Assembly (NCBI RefSeq): GCF_006965545.2
Contig: NZ_CP041372.2
Span: forward strand, 1,116,001-1,180,000
Reading direction: 5' to 3'
Origin: Paenalkalicoccus suaedae
GTDB taxonomy: Bacteria; Bacillota; Bacilli; Bacillales; Salisediminibacteriaceae
Length of the DNA: 64,000 nucleotides
Shown: one piece after another, positions 42,144-51,841 of the stretch
Layout: every line of letters starts with the position of its first letter
How positions within the stretch are numbered: the stretch's first letter is position 1
Position numbers and translations under genes: made by a program
Notes under the pieces: model-generated
What the model saw: the letters and a program-made list of their open reading frames with translations, nothing else
What the model was told of the DNA's origin: nothing
The model's database searches: none

Positions 42144-43883
42144 ATGAATAGTATTAAGCGCTATATGCAGTTTGTAAAACCATATTGGAAAGAAATCTTG
42201 ATAACCGTCCTAATTGGTATGGTAAAGTTCGGTATCCCTCTTACGGTGCCACTCATCCTTAAATATGTTATCGATGATATTATTGGCGGCGGAGGCACAC
42301 AAAGCGACCAAATGACGACGCTTTTATGGCTGATGGGAGGCGTATTCTTTCTCTTTTTAATTGTGAGACCGCCTGTAGAATATTACCGCCAATACTTTGC
42401 GCAATGGACAGGGAATAAAATTCTCTTCGACATTCGTGATCAGCTATTTACTCACTTACAGAAGCTGAGTCTAAGGTTTTATGCGAACCGTAAAGCTGGC
42501 GAAATTATTTCCCGAGTCATAAACGACGTCGAGCAAACGAAAAACTTTATCATGACCGGGATGATGAATATTTGGCTTGATCTATTTACAATTACAGCCG
42601 CTATCATCATCATGCTCACACTAGATCCGATGCTAACTTTAGTCGCAATCGCATTATTGCCACTCTATGGCTTCGCGATTCGATTCTTTTACGGCAAGCT
42701 ACGTGACTTAACAAGACAAAGGTCTCAAGCCCTAGCGGATGTGCAGGGGCATCTGCACGAGCGCCTGCAAGGGATTAGCGTTATTAAAAGCTTTGCGATC
42801 GAAAAAGAGGAGCAGGCAGCCTTCGGCGAACAGAATGGTAACTTTTTAAATCGAGCAATCGATCATACGAAGTGGAATGCCAAAACATTTGCTGTTATAA
42901 ATACGATTACAGATATTGCGCCACTATTAGTTATTTTAGTTGCAGGTATTTTTGTTATTCAAGGTGACGTTACGGTAGGGACGATGGTAGCCTTTGCTAC
43001 ATATATGGAGCGACTTTATGCTCCACTCCGCCGTCTTGTGAACTCATCTACTCAGCTTGTGCAGTCGATTGCTTCGATGGATCGTATGTTTGAGCTTGTT
43101 GACGAAAAGTATGATATTACGAACCGTAAAGATGCAGTCCCGTATCGTTTTCCTCAAGGAGAAGTGGTGTTTGATAATGTCTCGTTCTCCTATGAAGATG
43201 ATCATGAGATGGTCCTGCATGACGTGTCGTTCCGAGCAGAGCGGGGAGAGACAGTTGCAATTGTCGGAATGAGCGGCGGGGGTAAGAGTACGATTATGAG
43301 CTTAATCCCACGGTTTTACGACGTCACGTCGGGTCGAATCGTGATTGATGGCAAGGACATTCGTGACTATGAAGTGCACAGCTTGCGCGATCAAATTGGA
43401 ATGGTCCTGCAGGATAATATTATCTTTAGTGATTCCATTTTGTTTAACATTAAAATGGGAAAGCCAGAGGCAACGAACGAAGAGGTGTATGCTGCCGCAA
43501 AAGCTGCTAATGCGCACGACTTTATTTCAAAATTGCCTGACGGCTACGATACGAAAATCGGAGAGCGCGGAGTAAAGCTGTCCGGTGGACAAAAGCAACG
43601 CCTCGCGATCACTCGCGTATTCCTAAAGAACCCAGAGATTTTAATCTTTGACGAGGCAACGAGTGCGCTTGATTTAGAAAGCGAGAAGTTAATTCAGGAT
43701 TCGTTAGAGAAGCTAGCGAAGAATCGCACGACATTTATCGTGGCGCATCGTTTATCAACAGTGACTCACGCTGATAAAATCATCGTGATGGATCATGGTC
43801 GCATTGCTGAAGTAGGTACACACGCTGAGCTCATTGAACGCGATGGAGCCTATGCGAAGTTGTATAATATTCAGTATTTGTAG
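42144..43883 (+). CDS. ygaD: ABC transporter, fused permease and ATPase (YgaD)
   Basis: 579 residues, exporter type: six membrane helices in residues 1-310, then a nucleotide-binding domain with Walker [11 protein letters not shown] loop MVLQDN, signature LSGGQKQR, Walker [13 protein letters not shown] and switch AHRLST. Works as a homo- or heterodimer; homologous to MsbA-like lipid or drug exporters. Substrate unknown. Confidence 0.9.
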   Translation: MNSIKRYMQFVKPYWKEILITVLIGMVKFGIPLTVPLILKYVIDDIIGGGGTQSDQMTTLLWLMGGVFFLFLIVRPPVEYYRQYFAQWTGNKILFDIRDQLFTHLQKLSLRFYANRKAGEIISRVINDVEQTKNFIMTGMMNIWLDLFTITAAIIIMLTLDPMLTLVAIALLPLYGFAIRFFYGKLRDLTRQRSQALADVQGHLHERLQGISVIKSFAIEKEEQAAFGEQNGNFLNRAIDHTKWNAKTFAVINTITDIAPLLVILVAGIFVIQGDVTVGTMVAFATYMERLYAPLRRLVNSSTQLVQSIASMDRMFELVDEKYDITNRKDAVPYRFPQGEVVFDNVSFSYEDDHEMVLHDVSFRAERGETVAIVGMSGGGKSTIMSLIPRFYDVTSGRIVIDGKDIRDYEVHSLRDQIGMVLQDNIIFSDSILFNIKMGKPEATNEEVYAAAKAANAHDFISKLPDGYDTKIGERGVKLSGGQKQRLAITRVFLKNPEILIFDEATSALDLESEKLIQDSLEKLAKNRTTFIVAHRLSTVTHADKIIVMDHGRIAEVGTHAELIERDGAYAKLYNIQYL

Positions 43884-43912
43884 TGGAAGAGCAAGAGCAA
43901 GAGCATGGGGAA

Positions 43913-43947
43913 GAGCCAGAGCAGGAGAGATGCTCTGGCTTTTTGCT
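43913..43947 (+). terminator. Terminator after ygaD
   Basis: AGCCAGAGCA / TGCTCTGGCT with TTTTTGC. Confidence 0.88.
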
Positions 43948-44012
43948 TTAATAAATAGCTTTTAGATAGGAAGGCTGTTAGGAAGTAGCTAATGGTTTTG
44001 GTGAAAATATGC

Positions 44013-44170
44013 TTTGATGCAAACCGAGTCTGCTTTGACGCATACACACGGCTGTTTGATGCAAAACTACCTAGGTTTGACGCAAAGCTAAATGACTTGA
44101 CGCATACAAAGGACTATGTGGTGCAAATGCCACTCGACTTGAAGCAAACAGACATTCATTTGACGCAAAG
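44013..44170. repeat. 21-bp array, core TTTGA(T/C)GCAAA (8 copies)
   Basis: The GCA(A/T)A part of the word starts at 44019, 44040, 44061, 44082, 44102, 44123, 44144 and 44165: six steps of 21 bp and one of 20. The word TTTGAnGCAAA has TTTG/CAAA dyad symmetry. Spacers between words are unrelated. The array lies between the ygaD terminator and the ygaE terminator; no gene is visible in 43950-44250. Confidence 0.88.
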
Positions 44171-44254
44171 AAGTAGGCCTTCAAAAACCCCCACCCCCTC
44201 CACCATATAAACAAACTCCCCACTCTATTGGCTCCTTCACTCCAATCGAAAACC

Positions 44255-44289
44255 TAAAAAAAGCGCAGGCCCAACTTCAGGCCCACGCT
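44255..44289 (-). terminator. Terminator of ygaE
   Basis: Minus strand AGCGTGGGCC / GGCCTGCGCT followed by seven T residues. Confidence 0.75.
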
Positions 44290-44305
44290 CTTCCTCTATA
44301 TCCTA

Positions 44306-45385
44306 TTAAATCTCTCTATCCGTTACTTCAACCTCATTATCCTCGGTATGGTACGTAAAGAAGCCATCTACTAATTTATCCAAGTGCTCAAGCTCCTCCG
44401 AGTATTCGATCACTAGAGCAATAACGGGGAAGAAGTGCATCCAAGCCTCGTACTCAAACGATGCTTTCTGCTGATAGGACATAAATACATCCACCAGCTG
44501 CCTTTTTCCTTGCGCAATCTCTTCGTGGTATTCCTCCATTGACTGTGGACGGACTTTTCCGGCGTATTTTAGCAAAATACGATCGTGATAATTTGTTAGT
44601 TCGTCTAGCTGACTGCGCATTTGACATTCAATCTCTTCAGGGAGGTTGTGTGTCACATTATCATGCTTACTCAAACTCACTAAAATATCTTCTGCCTTTT
44701 TCGTCGCTATAATCATCTGTCTAAACAACACGACTTTACGCAAGCGAGCATACTCATTCTTACGATTGATTGTGCGCTCATCCTTATACAAATCAAACAG
44801 CGTATCAAGCTTGCCGAGTTGTGTAGCAATCGTCTGTTGATCCTGCTTAAACGTGCGATGGTCAATTTCATGATGCAATATCAAGCGAATCCACTGTAAG
44901 ATTTGCTCGTTTGTCCCAGTCACCTTGTGATAAAGGAGATTTTCATGCTTCGGCGGTAAGAAAATAAGGTTAACAATAAATGCAGAAAAGACGCCGACCA
45001 TAATCAATAAGAAGCGGTCTAAAGCAAAGCTCGAGAAATCGTCTGTCGGGCTACCCATGATTAAGATAGCTGTAACAACAGCTAGTGGGATAATGCCCTC
45101 TTTTTTCCATTTGATATGAATAGCAATAATGAGTAAGACGACAACCCCAACGACAAATGGCTCGTGACCAAATGTTAAAACAAATACAATAGCAAGCAAC
45201 GCACTAATGACGTTAGCTTGAATCTGATCCCAAATAGACATAATACTTTTGCGGACAGATGGCTGAACAGATAAAAATGCCGCTAAGGCAGCAAATGCTG
45301 GTGTAGAAAATTGTAGCCACATTCCGACATAAAGCGCTAAGGTGACGGCTAAACCAGTTTTAAAAATACGGGCTCCTAGCCTCAT
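44306..45385 (-). CDS. ygaE: YgaE-like aromatic acid exporter family membrane protein
   Basis: 359 residues. Membrane half in residues 1-150 (ARIFKTGLAVTLALYVGMWLQFSTPAFAALAAFLSVQPSVRKSI, with the FUSC-type Q-P-S motif) and a long helical cytoplasmic half. Resembles the N-terminal half of aromatic acid exporters of the FUSC/DUF939 type. Substrate not determined. Position beside hemL2 as in B. subtilis. Confidence 0.85.
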   Translation of the reverse strand: MRLGARIFKTGLAVTLALYVGMWLQFSTPAFAALAAFLSVQPSVRKSIMSIWDQIQANVISALLAIVFVLTFGHEPFVVGVVVLLIIAIHIKWKKEGIIPLAVVTAILIMGSPTDDFSSFALDRFLLIMVGVFSAFIVNLIFLPPKHENLLYHKVTGTNEQILQWIRLILHHEIDHRTFKQDQQTIATQLGKLDTLFDLYKDERTINRKNEYARLRKVVLFRQMIIATKKAEDILVSLSKHDNVTHNLPEEIECQMRSQLDELTNYHDRILLKYAGKVRPQSMEEYHEEIAQGKRQLVDVFMSYQQKASFEYEAWMHFFPVIALVIEYSEELEHLDKLVDGFFTYHTEDNEVEVTDREI

Positions 45386-45471
45386 AGTTCAATTAATTCC
45401 CTTCTATATTAAGAATGCACTAACGTATCATACACCTATGCACTTCCTATTTCAAGGAAGAATCCGAGGAG

Positions 45472-46761
45472 TTAGAGACCCTCCTCGAAAACCTCCTCAA
45501 CAAGTTTGATCGTCTGTTCGATATCTTCCTCTGTATGAGCAGTCGTTAAAAACCATGCTTCATATTTAGAAGGAGCTAAATTGACACCGCGTTTTAACAG
45601 CTTTTTAAAGAACGAACCAAACATCTCTGTATTACTAGCTTCGGCGTCTGCGTAATTTTTAACCTCTTTCACGTCAAAGAATACCGTTAGTGCCCCTTTA
45701 AGACGATTGATGCAGATCGGAACATTATGTTTGCGAGCTGCAGCATGGATGCCATCTTCGAGCTTTGCACCGAGGCGGTCCAACTCATCATAAATACCTT
45801 CTTCTTTTAACACTTCTAAGCAAGCAATTCCTGCTCGAATAGAGGCAGGGTTCCCAGCCATCGTTCCGGCTTGATAAGCGGGCCCTAAAGGAGACACTTG
45901 CTCCATAATTGCTCTCTTACCGCCGTAAGCACCGATAGGTAAGCCGCCACCAATAACCTTCCCCATTGCAGTTAAATCAGGCTCAACACCAACGAAATTT
46001 TGAGCGCCGCCGTACATAAAACGGAATGCTGTGATGACCTCGTCATAGATGACAAGTGCCCCTGACTCGTGAGCAAGCTCGTTCACCGCTTCTAAAAATC
46101 CAGGCTCTGGCTCTACGATACCGAAGTTACCAACAATCGGTTCTACTAAAACAGCAGCAATTTCATCACCAAAGTGATCTAATGCTTCTTTAAATGACCC
46201 TACATCATTAAACGGAACAGTAATGACCTCGGATGCAATGCTTTTTGTTACTCCAGCAGAATCGGGGTTACCAGTTGTCGCTGGACCGGAACCTGCTGCG
46301 ACAAGCACCAGATCAGAATGTCCATGATAGCAGCCAGCAAACTTAATAATTTTATCACGACCTGTATAGGCCCTTGCAACTCGAATAGTCGTCATGACTG
46401 CTTCTGTACCAGAGTTTACAAAGCGCACTCGTTCTAGAGAAGGAATAGCATCTCGTAGCATTTCCGCGAACTGGCTTTCGTAACGAGTAGGAGTTCCAAA
46501 AAGAACGCCGTCTTCAGCTGCAGTTTGAATCGCTTTTGTAATATGTGGATGAGCGTGTCCTGTTACAATCGGTCCATAGGCTGCAAGGTAATCAATATAT
46601 TCGTTACCGTCGACATCCCAAAACTTTGCCCCTTTTGCTTTTTCCATAAAAACAGGCGTCCCGCCACCAACCCCTTTGAAGGCTCTCGAAGGGCTGTTAA
46701 CACCGCCTAAAATAACTTCCTGTGCTTCTTTATATAGTTGTTCAGATGTTGTGTAATTCAT
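45472..46761 (-). CDS. Glutamate-1-semialdehyde 2,1-aminomutase (second copy type, GsaB)
   Basis: 429 residues, class III PLP aminotransferase fold. [15 protein letters not shown] at the N-terminus, [16 protein letters not shown] for the phosphate, YDEVITAFR and the Schiff-base lysine in [16 protein letters not shown]. It makes 5-aminolevulinate for haem and cobalamin. B. subtilis has two, hemL and gsaB; the position beside ygaE and bcp matches gsaB. Confidence 0.9.
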   Translation of the reverse strand: MNYTTSEQLYKEAQEVILGGVNSPSRAFKGVGGGTPVFMEKAKGAKFWDVDGNEYIDYLAAYGPIVTGHAHPHITKAIQTAAEDGVLFGTPTRYESQFAEMLRDAIPSLERVRFVNSGTEAVMTTIRVARAYTGRDKIIKFAGCYHGHSDLVLVAAGSGPATTGNPDSAGVTKSIASEVITVPFNDVGSFKEALDHFGDEIAAVLVEPIVGNFGIVEPEPGFLEAVNELAHESGALVIYDEVITAFRFMYGGAQNFVGVEPDLTAMGKVIGGGLPIGAYGGKRAIMEQVSPLGPAYQAGTMAGNPASIRAGIACLEVLKEEGIYDELDRLGAKLEDGIHAAARKHNVPICINRLKGALTVFFDVKEVKNYADAEASNTEMFGSFFKKLLKRGVNLAPSKYEAWFLTTAHTEEDIEQTIKLVEEVFEEGL

Positions 46762-46869
46762 CTAATCTCCTCCTTATTCATTACCGATTGTACCACGGAA
46801 ATGATTTTGTTGAATGTCTGCACCGTTTTGATTACACTTAATAGCGGCAACTTGAAGGAGGTACAGCAG

Positions 46870-47886
46870 ATGGAAGAGCAGTATGCAATTAACGTTCGCC
46901 ATTTACGCAAGGAGTTTAAATCGTATTCGAGTAGAAGTGGACTGAAGGGTGCTTTTCGCGACCTTTTTACCCGTAACTATAAAATACTCCGCGCAGTTGA
47001 TGACGTAAATTTACAAATAAAGCAGGGCGAAATGGTTGGTTATATTGGTGAAAATGGGGCAGGAAAATCAACAACGATTAAAATGCTCACGGGGATTTTG
47101 ACGCCCACAGAAGGGGATATCTCTATACTTGGGATGGATCCTCATAAAGAACGAGAAAAATTTGTACGAAAGATAGGTGTCGTGTTTGGACAACGTTCTC
47201 AGCTATGGTGGGATATTGCCGTTCAGGAATCGTTCCGTCTGTTAAAAAAGGTATATAAAGTACCGGATGAGCAGTTTGAGGCGCACATGAAGGATATTAT
47301 CGACACATTAGAGATTCACGACCTTCTCGATAAACCAGTCCGTAAGCTTTCGCTCGGACAGCGGATGCGCTGTGAATTGGCGGCTGCGCTTATCCATAAT
47401 CCTCCGCTTCTATTTTTAGACGAGCCTACGATCGGACTAGATGTATTAGTGAAGGTTAAAATACGAGAGTTTTTAAAGCGAATTAATAAGGAGTACGGAA
47501 CGACGATTCTCCTTACCACTCATGACTTGGCGGATATCGAAGCGCTGTGCGACCGCGTCATCCTATTAGATAAAGGGAACGTGATTTATGACGGGGAATT
47601 AGAAGCACTTCAACATTCTTGGCTACAGGAAAAGCGAGTGGAGTTTACGTTTGAGGAAGAGATTCATATAGGCGAACTGTCTACGGAGTTTAATGAAGCA
47701 CATTGGGAAGAGGGCGATAAGCCTCTCCTGCTCCGAGCGACAATCGCGGATGAGTCAGAAGTCGACTTATCTGTATTTGTTGCGCGAGTCATTAGCTCAC
47801 GTGCGATTTCTGACGTGAAGATAAATAAGGTCTCCACAGAGGAGATTATTCGTCATATTTATGAAGAGGGCATTCGGCATGTCTAA
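46870..47886 (+). CDS. ABC-2 type transporter ATP-binding protein
   Basis: 338 residues. Walker A GENGAGKST, Q loop VVFGQRSQLWW, signature LSLGQRMRCE, Walker B LLFLDEPTIGLD, switch TTHDLADIEAL. The extended N-terminus and the RSQLWWD Q loop are typical of ATPases paired with DUF990-type permeases, as in the next two genes. AAGGAGG lies eight bases before ATG 46870; it is divergent from hemL2. Confidence 0.9.
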   Translation: MEEQYAINVRHLRKEFKSYSSRSGLKGAFRDLFTRNYKILRAVDDVNLQIKQGEMVGYIGENGAGKSTTIKMLTGILTPTEGDISILGMDPHKEREKFVRKIGVVFGQRSQLWWDIAVQESFRLLKKVYKVPDEQFEAHMKDIIDTLEIHDLLDKPVRKLSLGQRMRCELAAALIHNPPLLFLDEPTIGLDVLVKVKIREFLKRINKEYGTTILLTTHDLADIEALCDRVILLDKGNVIYDGELEALQHSWLQEKRVEFTFEEEIHIGELSTEFNEAHWEEGDKPLLLRATIADESEVDLSVFVARVISSRAISDVKINKVSTEEIIRHIYEEGIRHV

Positions 47887-48679
47887 TATATCGATGTATG
47901 TAGAAATGATTCGCATTCGATTTTTAATGATGCTTGCATATCGAACGAACTATTACAGTGGTATTCTTATCTATTCTATAAATATCGGAGCGTATTATTT
48001 TTTATGGCAGGCAATATATGGCGCGCAAGATTCTATTCAAGGGCTATCGGTTACTCAAATGACAACTTACATAGCAGTGGCTTGGATGGCAAGAGCCTTT
48101 TATTTTAATAATATTGACCGCGAAATTTCCCAGGAAATACAGGAGGGGAAAGTAGCAGTCGAAATGATTCGTCCATATAGTTATTTAGGCGTTAAGACAA
48201 TGCAAGGCTTGGGTGAGGGGATCTTCCGACTTTTATTCTTCTCCGTACCAGGAATGGTCGTCATTTGGCTCGTCCTCCCATTAGAATTCACTAGTAATGT
48301 ATCAACGTGGCTACTATTTGCGTTATCTTTACTATTTGCTTTTATTGTCAACACACAGCTAAATCTTATTACAGGAATATTAACATTCTTCCTCCTCTAT
48401 AATACGGGACTCATTCGAGCGAAGCGGGTCGTTATTGATCTCTTTAGTGGCTTACTTTTACCAATTTCTTTTTACCCTCTCTGGGCCCAACAGGTTATGG
48501 CATTTTTGCCTTTCCAATCAATCAGCTACATCCCTTCTATGATATTTACAGAAGGCTTCGAAGGTAGCGAAATTTATGTGGCTCTTGCTACACAGTTGTT
48601 TTGGTCCATTTTATTATTTATTCCCATCCAGCTTATGTGGATGTTAGCTAAAAAACGTCTAATTGTACAAGGAGGATAG
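47879..48679 (+). CDS. ABC-2 family permease 1
   Basis: About 266 residues, six membrane helices; DUF990/ABC-2_2-like (YVEMIRIRFLMMLAYRTNYYSGI at the start and a conserved EGKVAVEMIRPYSYLGV loop). Starts inside the end of the ATPase gene; GAAGAGGG favours ATG 47879 over 47861. Confidence 0.83.
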   Translation: MSNISMYVEMIRIRFLMMLAYRTNYYSGILIYSINIGAYYFLWQAIYGAQDSIQGLSVTQMTTYIAVAWMARAFYFNNIDREISQEIQEGKVAVEMIRPYSYLGVKTMQGLGEGIFRLLFFSVPGMVVIWLVLPLEFTSNVSTWLLFALSLLFAFIVNTQLNLITGILTFFLLYNTGLIRAKRVVIDLFSGLLLPISFYPLWAQQVMAFLPFQSISYIPSMIFTEGFEGSEIYVALATQLFWSILLFIPIQLMWMLAKKRLIVQGG

Positions 48680-48682
48680 CCA

Positions 48683-49468
48683 ATGTTTTATATATCGATC
48701 TTTTTTCGCTATGCATCTCAATATATGAAAACAAGGATGAGCTATCGCTCCGATCTCGTCGTTGAAATTGTGTCTGATCTTTTATTTCAAGCAGTTAATT
48801 TAATTTTTATCTTGGTCGTATTTTCCCATACCAACTTATTAGCAGGCTGGAGTCGCGAAGAAATTATCTTTATTTACGGCTTTTTCCTCGTTCCTTATGC
48901 CATTTTTTCGTCCTTCTTTAATATATGGGACTTTAATGAACGTTATATTGTAAAGGGAGAGATGGATCGGGTTCTAACACGTCCTATCCACAGCCTTTTT
49001 CAAATTATCATTGAACGCATGGAGCTTGAATCGTTATTTGGTGTTATTACTGGTGTTGCAATTATGTTTTATGCAGGTAGCCAATTAGGGCTCCCATTTA
49101 TGTGGTATCATCCCTTCGTCTTTTTACTGATGGTGAGTGGTGGTGCGCTCATTTATGCCGGCATCTTTATAAGTCTTGCGAGCATCAGTTTTTGGTCGGA
49201 TAGTAAAACGGACATTCTACCTATGATGTACAATATCGGCAACTACGGACGTTACCCTGTTGATATTTATAATCAGGTAATCCGATTCGTCCTTACGTGG
49301 ATCTTGCCGTTTGCCTTCGTTGGTGTTTACCCGGCCGCCTTTTTCCTGCAACGCTCCGAGTGGTATACATACGCCTTTTTAACTCCCGTCATGGGGATTA
49401 TCTTCTTAAGTATAGCCATTTTACTTTGGAATGAGGGTGTAAAGCGGTACCGTGGAGCAGGTAATTAA
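48683..49468 (+). CDS. ABC-2 family permease 2
   Basis: 261 residues, six membrane helices, ABC-2_2/DUF990 family: YASQYMKTRMSYRSDLVVEIVSDLLFQ, the loop GEMDRVLTRPIHSLFQ and YPVDIYNQVIRFVLTWILPFAFVGVYPA. Probably forms a heterodimeric exporter with permease 1. Substrate unknown. Confidence 0.86.
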   Translation: MFYISIFFRYASQYMKTRMSYRSDLVVEIVSDLLFQAVNLIFILVVFSHTNLLAGWSREEIIFIYGFFLVPYAIFSSFFNIWDFNERYIVKGEMDRVLTRPIHSLFQIIIERMELESLFGVITGVAIMFYAGSQLGLPFMWYHPFVFLLMVSGGALIYAGIFISLASISFWSDSKTDILPMMYNIGNYGRYPVDIYNQVIRFVLTWILPFAFVGVYPAAFFLQRSEWYTYAFLTPVMGIIFLSIAILLWNEGVKRYRGAGN

Positions 49469-49516
49469 CGACTAAACAAGCCCTATCACTCATAGGATAA
49501 TGAGGAGGTGGGGCCT

Positions 49517-49903
49517 ATGTTAGTTATACTATGTACGTTAGCGATAGCTGGGATGATCATAAGTATCACGATCTTTTTATATCCGTTAGAAACATCGAGA
49601 GACTCCATCAAGCATTTTTTCCTGTTCCTATTCGTCTATGCTCATACAATCGTAGGCTTCGGAATCATTTATTTTTGTTTGTCAGAGTGGGGGTTGCTTC
49701 AGTTAATCGACCATTCCCCGCATACAGCAACGATCTATCATATGCTCGAGGATACTATCTATTTTAGTGCGGTGACGCTCTTGACAATAGGGTATGGTGA
49801 TATTGTTCCACTTGGTCTTGCAAGGTGGATTGTTGTTGTACAAGCCTTAATCGGATATTTACTGCCAGCCTCTTTTGTTGTAACGAGTCTTCATAATCGT
49901 TGA
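49517..49903 (+). CDS. Two-pore-helix type potassium channel protein
   Basis: 128 residues. The selectivity filter TIGYGD lies in a pore loop (YFSAVTLLTIGYGDIVPLGLARWI) between hydrophobic helices; an extra N-terminal helix precedes. No cytoplasmic RCK domain, so ungated by known ligands. ATG 49517 lies after GAGGAGGTG. Confidence 0.85.
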   Translation: MLVILCTLAIAGMIISITIFLYPLETSRDSIKHFFLFLFVYAHTIVGFGIIYFCLSEWGLLQLIDHSPHTATIYHMLEDTIYFSAVTLLTIGYGDIVPLGLARWIVVVQALIGYLLPASFVVTSLHNR

Positions 49904-49949
49904 TCAAAGATCCCTTTTCAGGCTACAATAAGCGACAGGAGGGATTACT

Positions 49950-50417
49950 ATGACCATTCAAATTGGAGATAAAGTACCATCTCATTCATTTTCAACGCAA
50001 GAAGGCGAAACACGTAGCTTTGAAGATTTTAAAGGTAAAACAGTTGTTCTTTATTTTTACCCGAAGGATATGACACCTGGTTGTACGACGCAGGCATGTG
50101 ATTTCCGTGATCACCACGCGGAATTTAATGACTTAAACGCGGTGATTTTAGGCGTTAGCCCAGACCCATTAAAAAAACACGAATCCTTTATTAATAAGTA
50201 CGACTTACCTTTCGAGCTGATTTCTGACGAAAATAATGAGCTTGCTGAGGCATTTGGCGTTTGGCAACTTAAAAAGAATTTTGGTAAAGAATACATGGGA
50301 ATTGTACGCTCTACCTTCATCATTAATCCAGATGGGGAGCTTGTAAAGGAGTGGCGTAGCGTGAAAGTAAAAGGTCACGTAGAGTCGGCTCTTGAATATG
50401 TAAAAGAGAACGCATAA
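49950..50417 (+). CDS. bcp: Thioredoxin-dependent thiol peroxidase Bcp
   Basis: 155 residues, peroxiredoxin. Peroxidatic Cys45 and resolving Cys50 in TPGCTTQACDFRD; LYFYPKDMTPGCT is the family block. Reduces hydroperoxides using thioredoxin. In B. subtilis this gene (ygaF) also lies just before perR, though four genes intervene here. AGGAGGG precedes the ATG. Confidence 0.93.
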   Translation: MTIQIGDKVPSHSFSTQEGETRSFEDFKGKTVVLYFYPKDMTPGCTTQACDFRDHHAEFNDLNAVILGVSPDPLKKHESFINKYDLPFELISDENNELAEAFGVWQLKKNFGKEYMGIVRSTFIINPDGELVKEWRSVKVKGHVESALEYVKENA

Positions 50418-50424
50418 CAAATTA

Positions 50425-50468
50425 AAAGAGGGTGTGTGTCGGCAAATGGCGACATACACCCTCTTTCG
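50425..50468. terminator. Bidirectional terminator between bcp and a lipoprotein gene
   Basis: AAAGAGGGTGTGTGTCG / CGACATACACCCTCTTT, 17-bp arms with one wobble pair, serving convergent genes. Confidence 0.9.
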
Positions 50469-50470
50469 TT

Positions 50471-51247
50471 TTAGTCATAAAAGAGAAGTTGATACCAAGC
50501 GTCATCGCCTTCTCTAGGCATCGCGAACCCTGTCTCTTCTTCCACGACGAGTTGAAGCTCTTCGTAATCATCGCCCTTAAACTCCACACCGTCATTTGAT
50601 AAAAACAAATAATCAAATTCAGGAGTTACTTCACGAAACCTACCGTACCCCGCTCCATTTCTTAATTCTACAATGACGCGTATATCGTATCGGTCTTCTA
50701 GCTGCGTAAAGTACTCCATTAATAAGGAAAAATACGTTAAATTAAAGTCGCCATCAAAAATCTGTACTACGTAATGATCTTCCAATACTGGCGTATAGGT
50801 CTCAATTAAATGCTCTTCTGTATAAGAACCAACCTTTACGTGCGAAGCCGTATAGATGGGCAGGAGCTTCTCTGTGACCTCACCTTCGTTCTCAACACTA
50901 CTAATGAATTGCTCGACGTCCTCCATGACAGTAACTTGTATCGGTTGATTAGGGAATAGGGAGATATCTTCATAAGCTAGCACTTCTGTATTTTCGACAA
51001 GAGAAAAGGTTGTCTCATTTGTTACGGCGATGCGATACGCTTCTCTCTCATAAGGAGTCGGGAGGAGATCATTGTGACCGCTTAGCTCACGTACACTAGT
51101 GCCTGAGTAGTTGTCTGATACAAACAATAGAAACATGTCTGTATGCTCAGAGCCGGTTAAATACCTACCATTAATAGATTCATCTGCTTGATTTTGCGAG
51201 CAGGAGAGTAAAAGTGCACTCATACAAAGAAAGAGTACGTATTTCAT
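50471..51247 (-). CDS. Hypothetical lipoprotein
   Basis: 258 residues. Lipobox LLLSC with cysteine at position 16. Mature part is acidic beta-rich sequence (for example FDGDFNLTYFSLLMEYF, YDIRVIVELRNGAGYGRFREV) with no recognised motif. Stands alone, divergent from the next gene. Confidence 0.6.
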   Translation of the reverse strand: MKYVLFLCMSALLLSCSQNQADESINGRYLTGSEHTDMFLLFVSDNYSGTSVRELSGHNDLLPTPYEREAYRIAVTNETTFSLVENTEVLAYEDISLFPNQPIQVTVMEDVEQFISSVENEGEVTEKLLPIYTASHVKVGSYTEEHLIETYTPVLEDHYVVQIFDGDFNLTYFSLLMEYFTQLEDRYDIRVIVELRNGAGYGRFREVTPEFDYLFLSNDGVEFKGDDYEELQLVVEEETGFAMPREGDDAWYQLLFYD

Positions 51248-51372
51248 CTACATCCCAACCTTTGTCTCTAAGGAGAGTAGTTTTTGTCATTAGTTTAGCA
51301 CGGCTATCTCAATTTGTCGTTGTAGTAGCTATGGGCAGTTTACTGGTAAAATAAGAAGGAGAGGGGATGCAA

Positions 51373-51801
51373 ATGAAGCATATACTGCCTTTAGGGTTAA
51401 TAGGTCTCATTATTATAGGAGTGCTGTACTTTTTGCAAGATGATTATCCACGCCCGCTTGAAGCAGATTTCGCGCAGGCAATATCTGATCAAGATTTTAC
51501 GGCTACGTTTTTTATAGACGGTGCGGGAGAAGAGAGAGAAATTGGTTTAAGACTTGATTTACAGGACATGAGACGAATGAATACGATATCGGAGCTAGAG
51601 TTTTTTGTTGATGGCATCGCAACCACGTTTTATTATCAAGACTTAGTCATGAATGAGTTTAATGGGAGCGTAACAAAGCGTCAAAGTTGCCTGTGTGAAG
51701 AAAATGACTACCGTCCCATAGTGCGAGTGAATTTTAAGGAGCGTGGAGAGGTGTATAGCGCTACCTATTCATTCAATCTTCAGATAGAGGAGCCTTCTTA
51801 A
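51373..51801 (+). CDS. Hypothetical membrane-anchored protein
   Basis: 142 residues: an N-terminal hydrophobic helix (ILPLGLIGLIIIGVLYFL) then an extracellular acidic beta-rich domain containing a CLC motif (KRQSCLCEEND). Not recognised. GGAGAGGGG decides ATG 51373 over 51367. Confidence 0.55.
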   Translation: MKHILPLGLIGLIIIGVLYFLQDDYPRPLEADFAQAISDQDFTATFFIDGAGEEREIGLRLDLQDMRRMNTISELEFFVDGIATTFYYQDLVMNEFNGSVTKRQSCLCEENDYRPIVRVNFKERGEVYSATYSFNLQIEEPS

Positions 51802-51841
51802 AGGGGCAATATGATAAAATTACTAGTAAAAGGAGGTAGCC

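Noticed and set aside
43992-44210. 72-codon plus-strand frame after ygaD
   Set aside because: Follows the 21-bp array; periodic F-D-A-x sequence explained by the repeat word.
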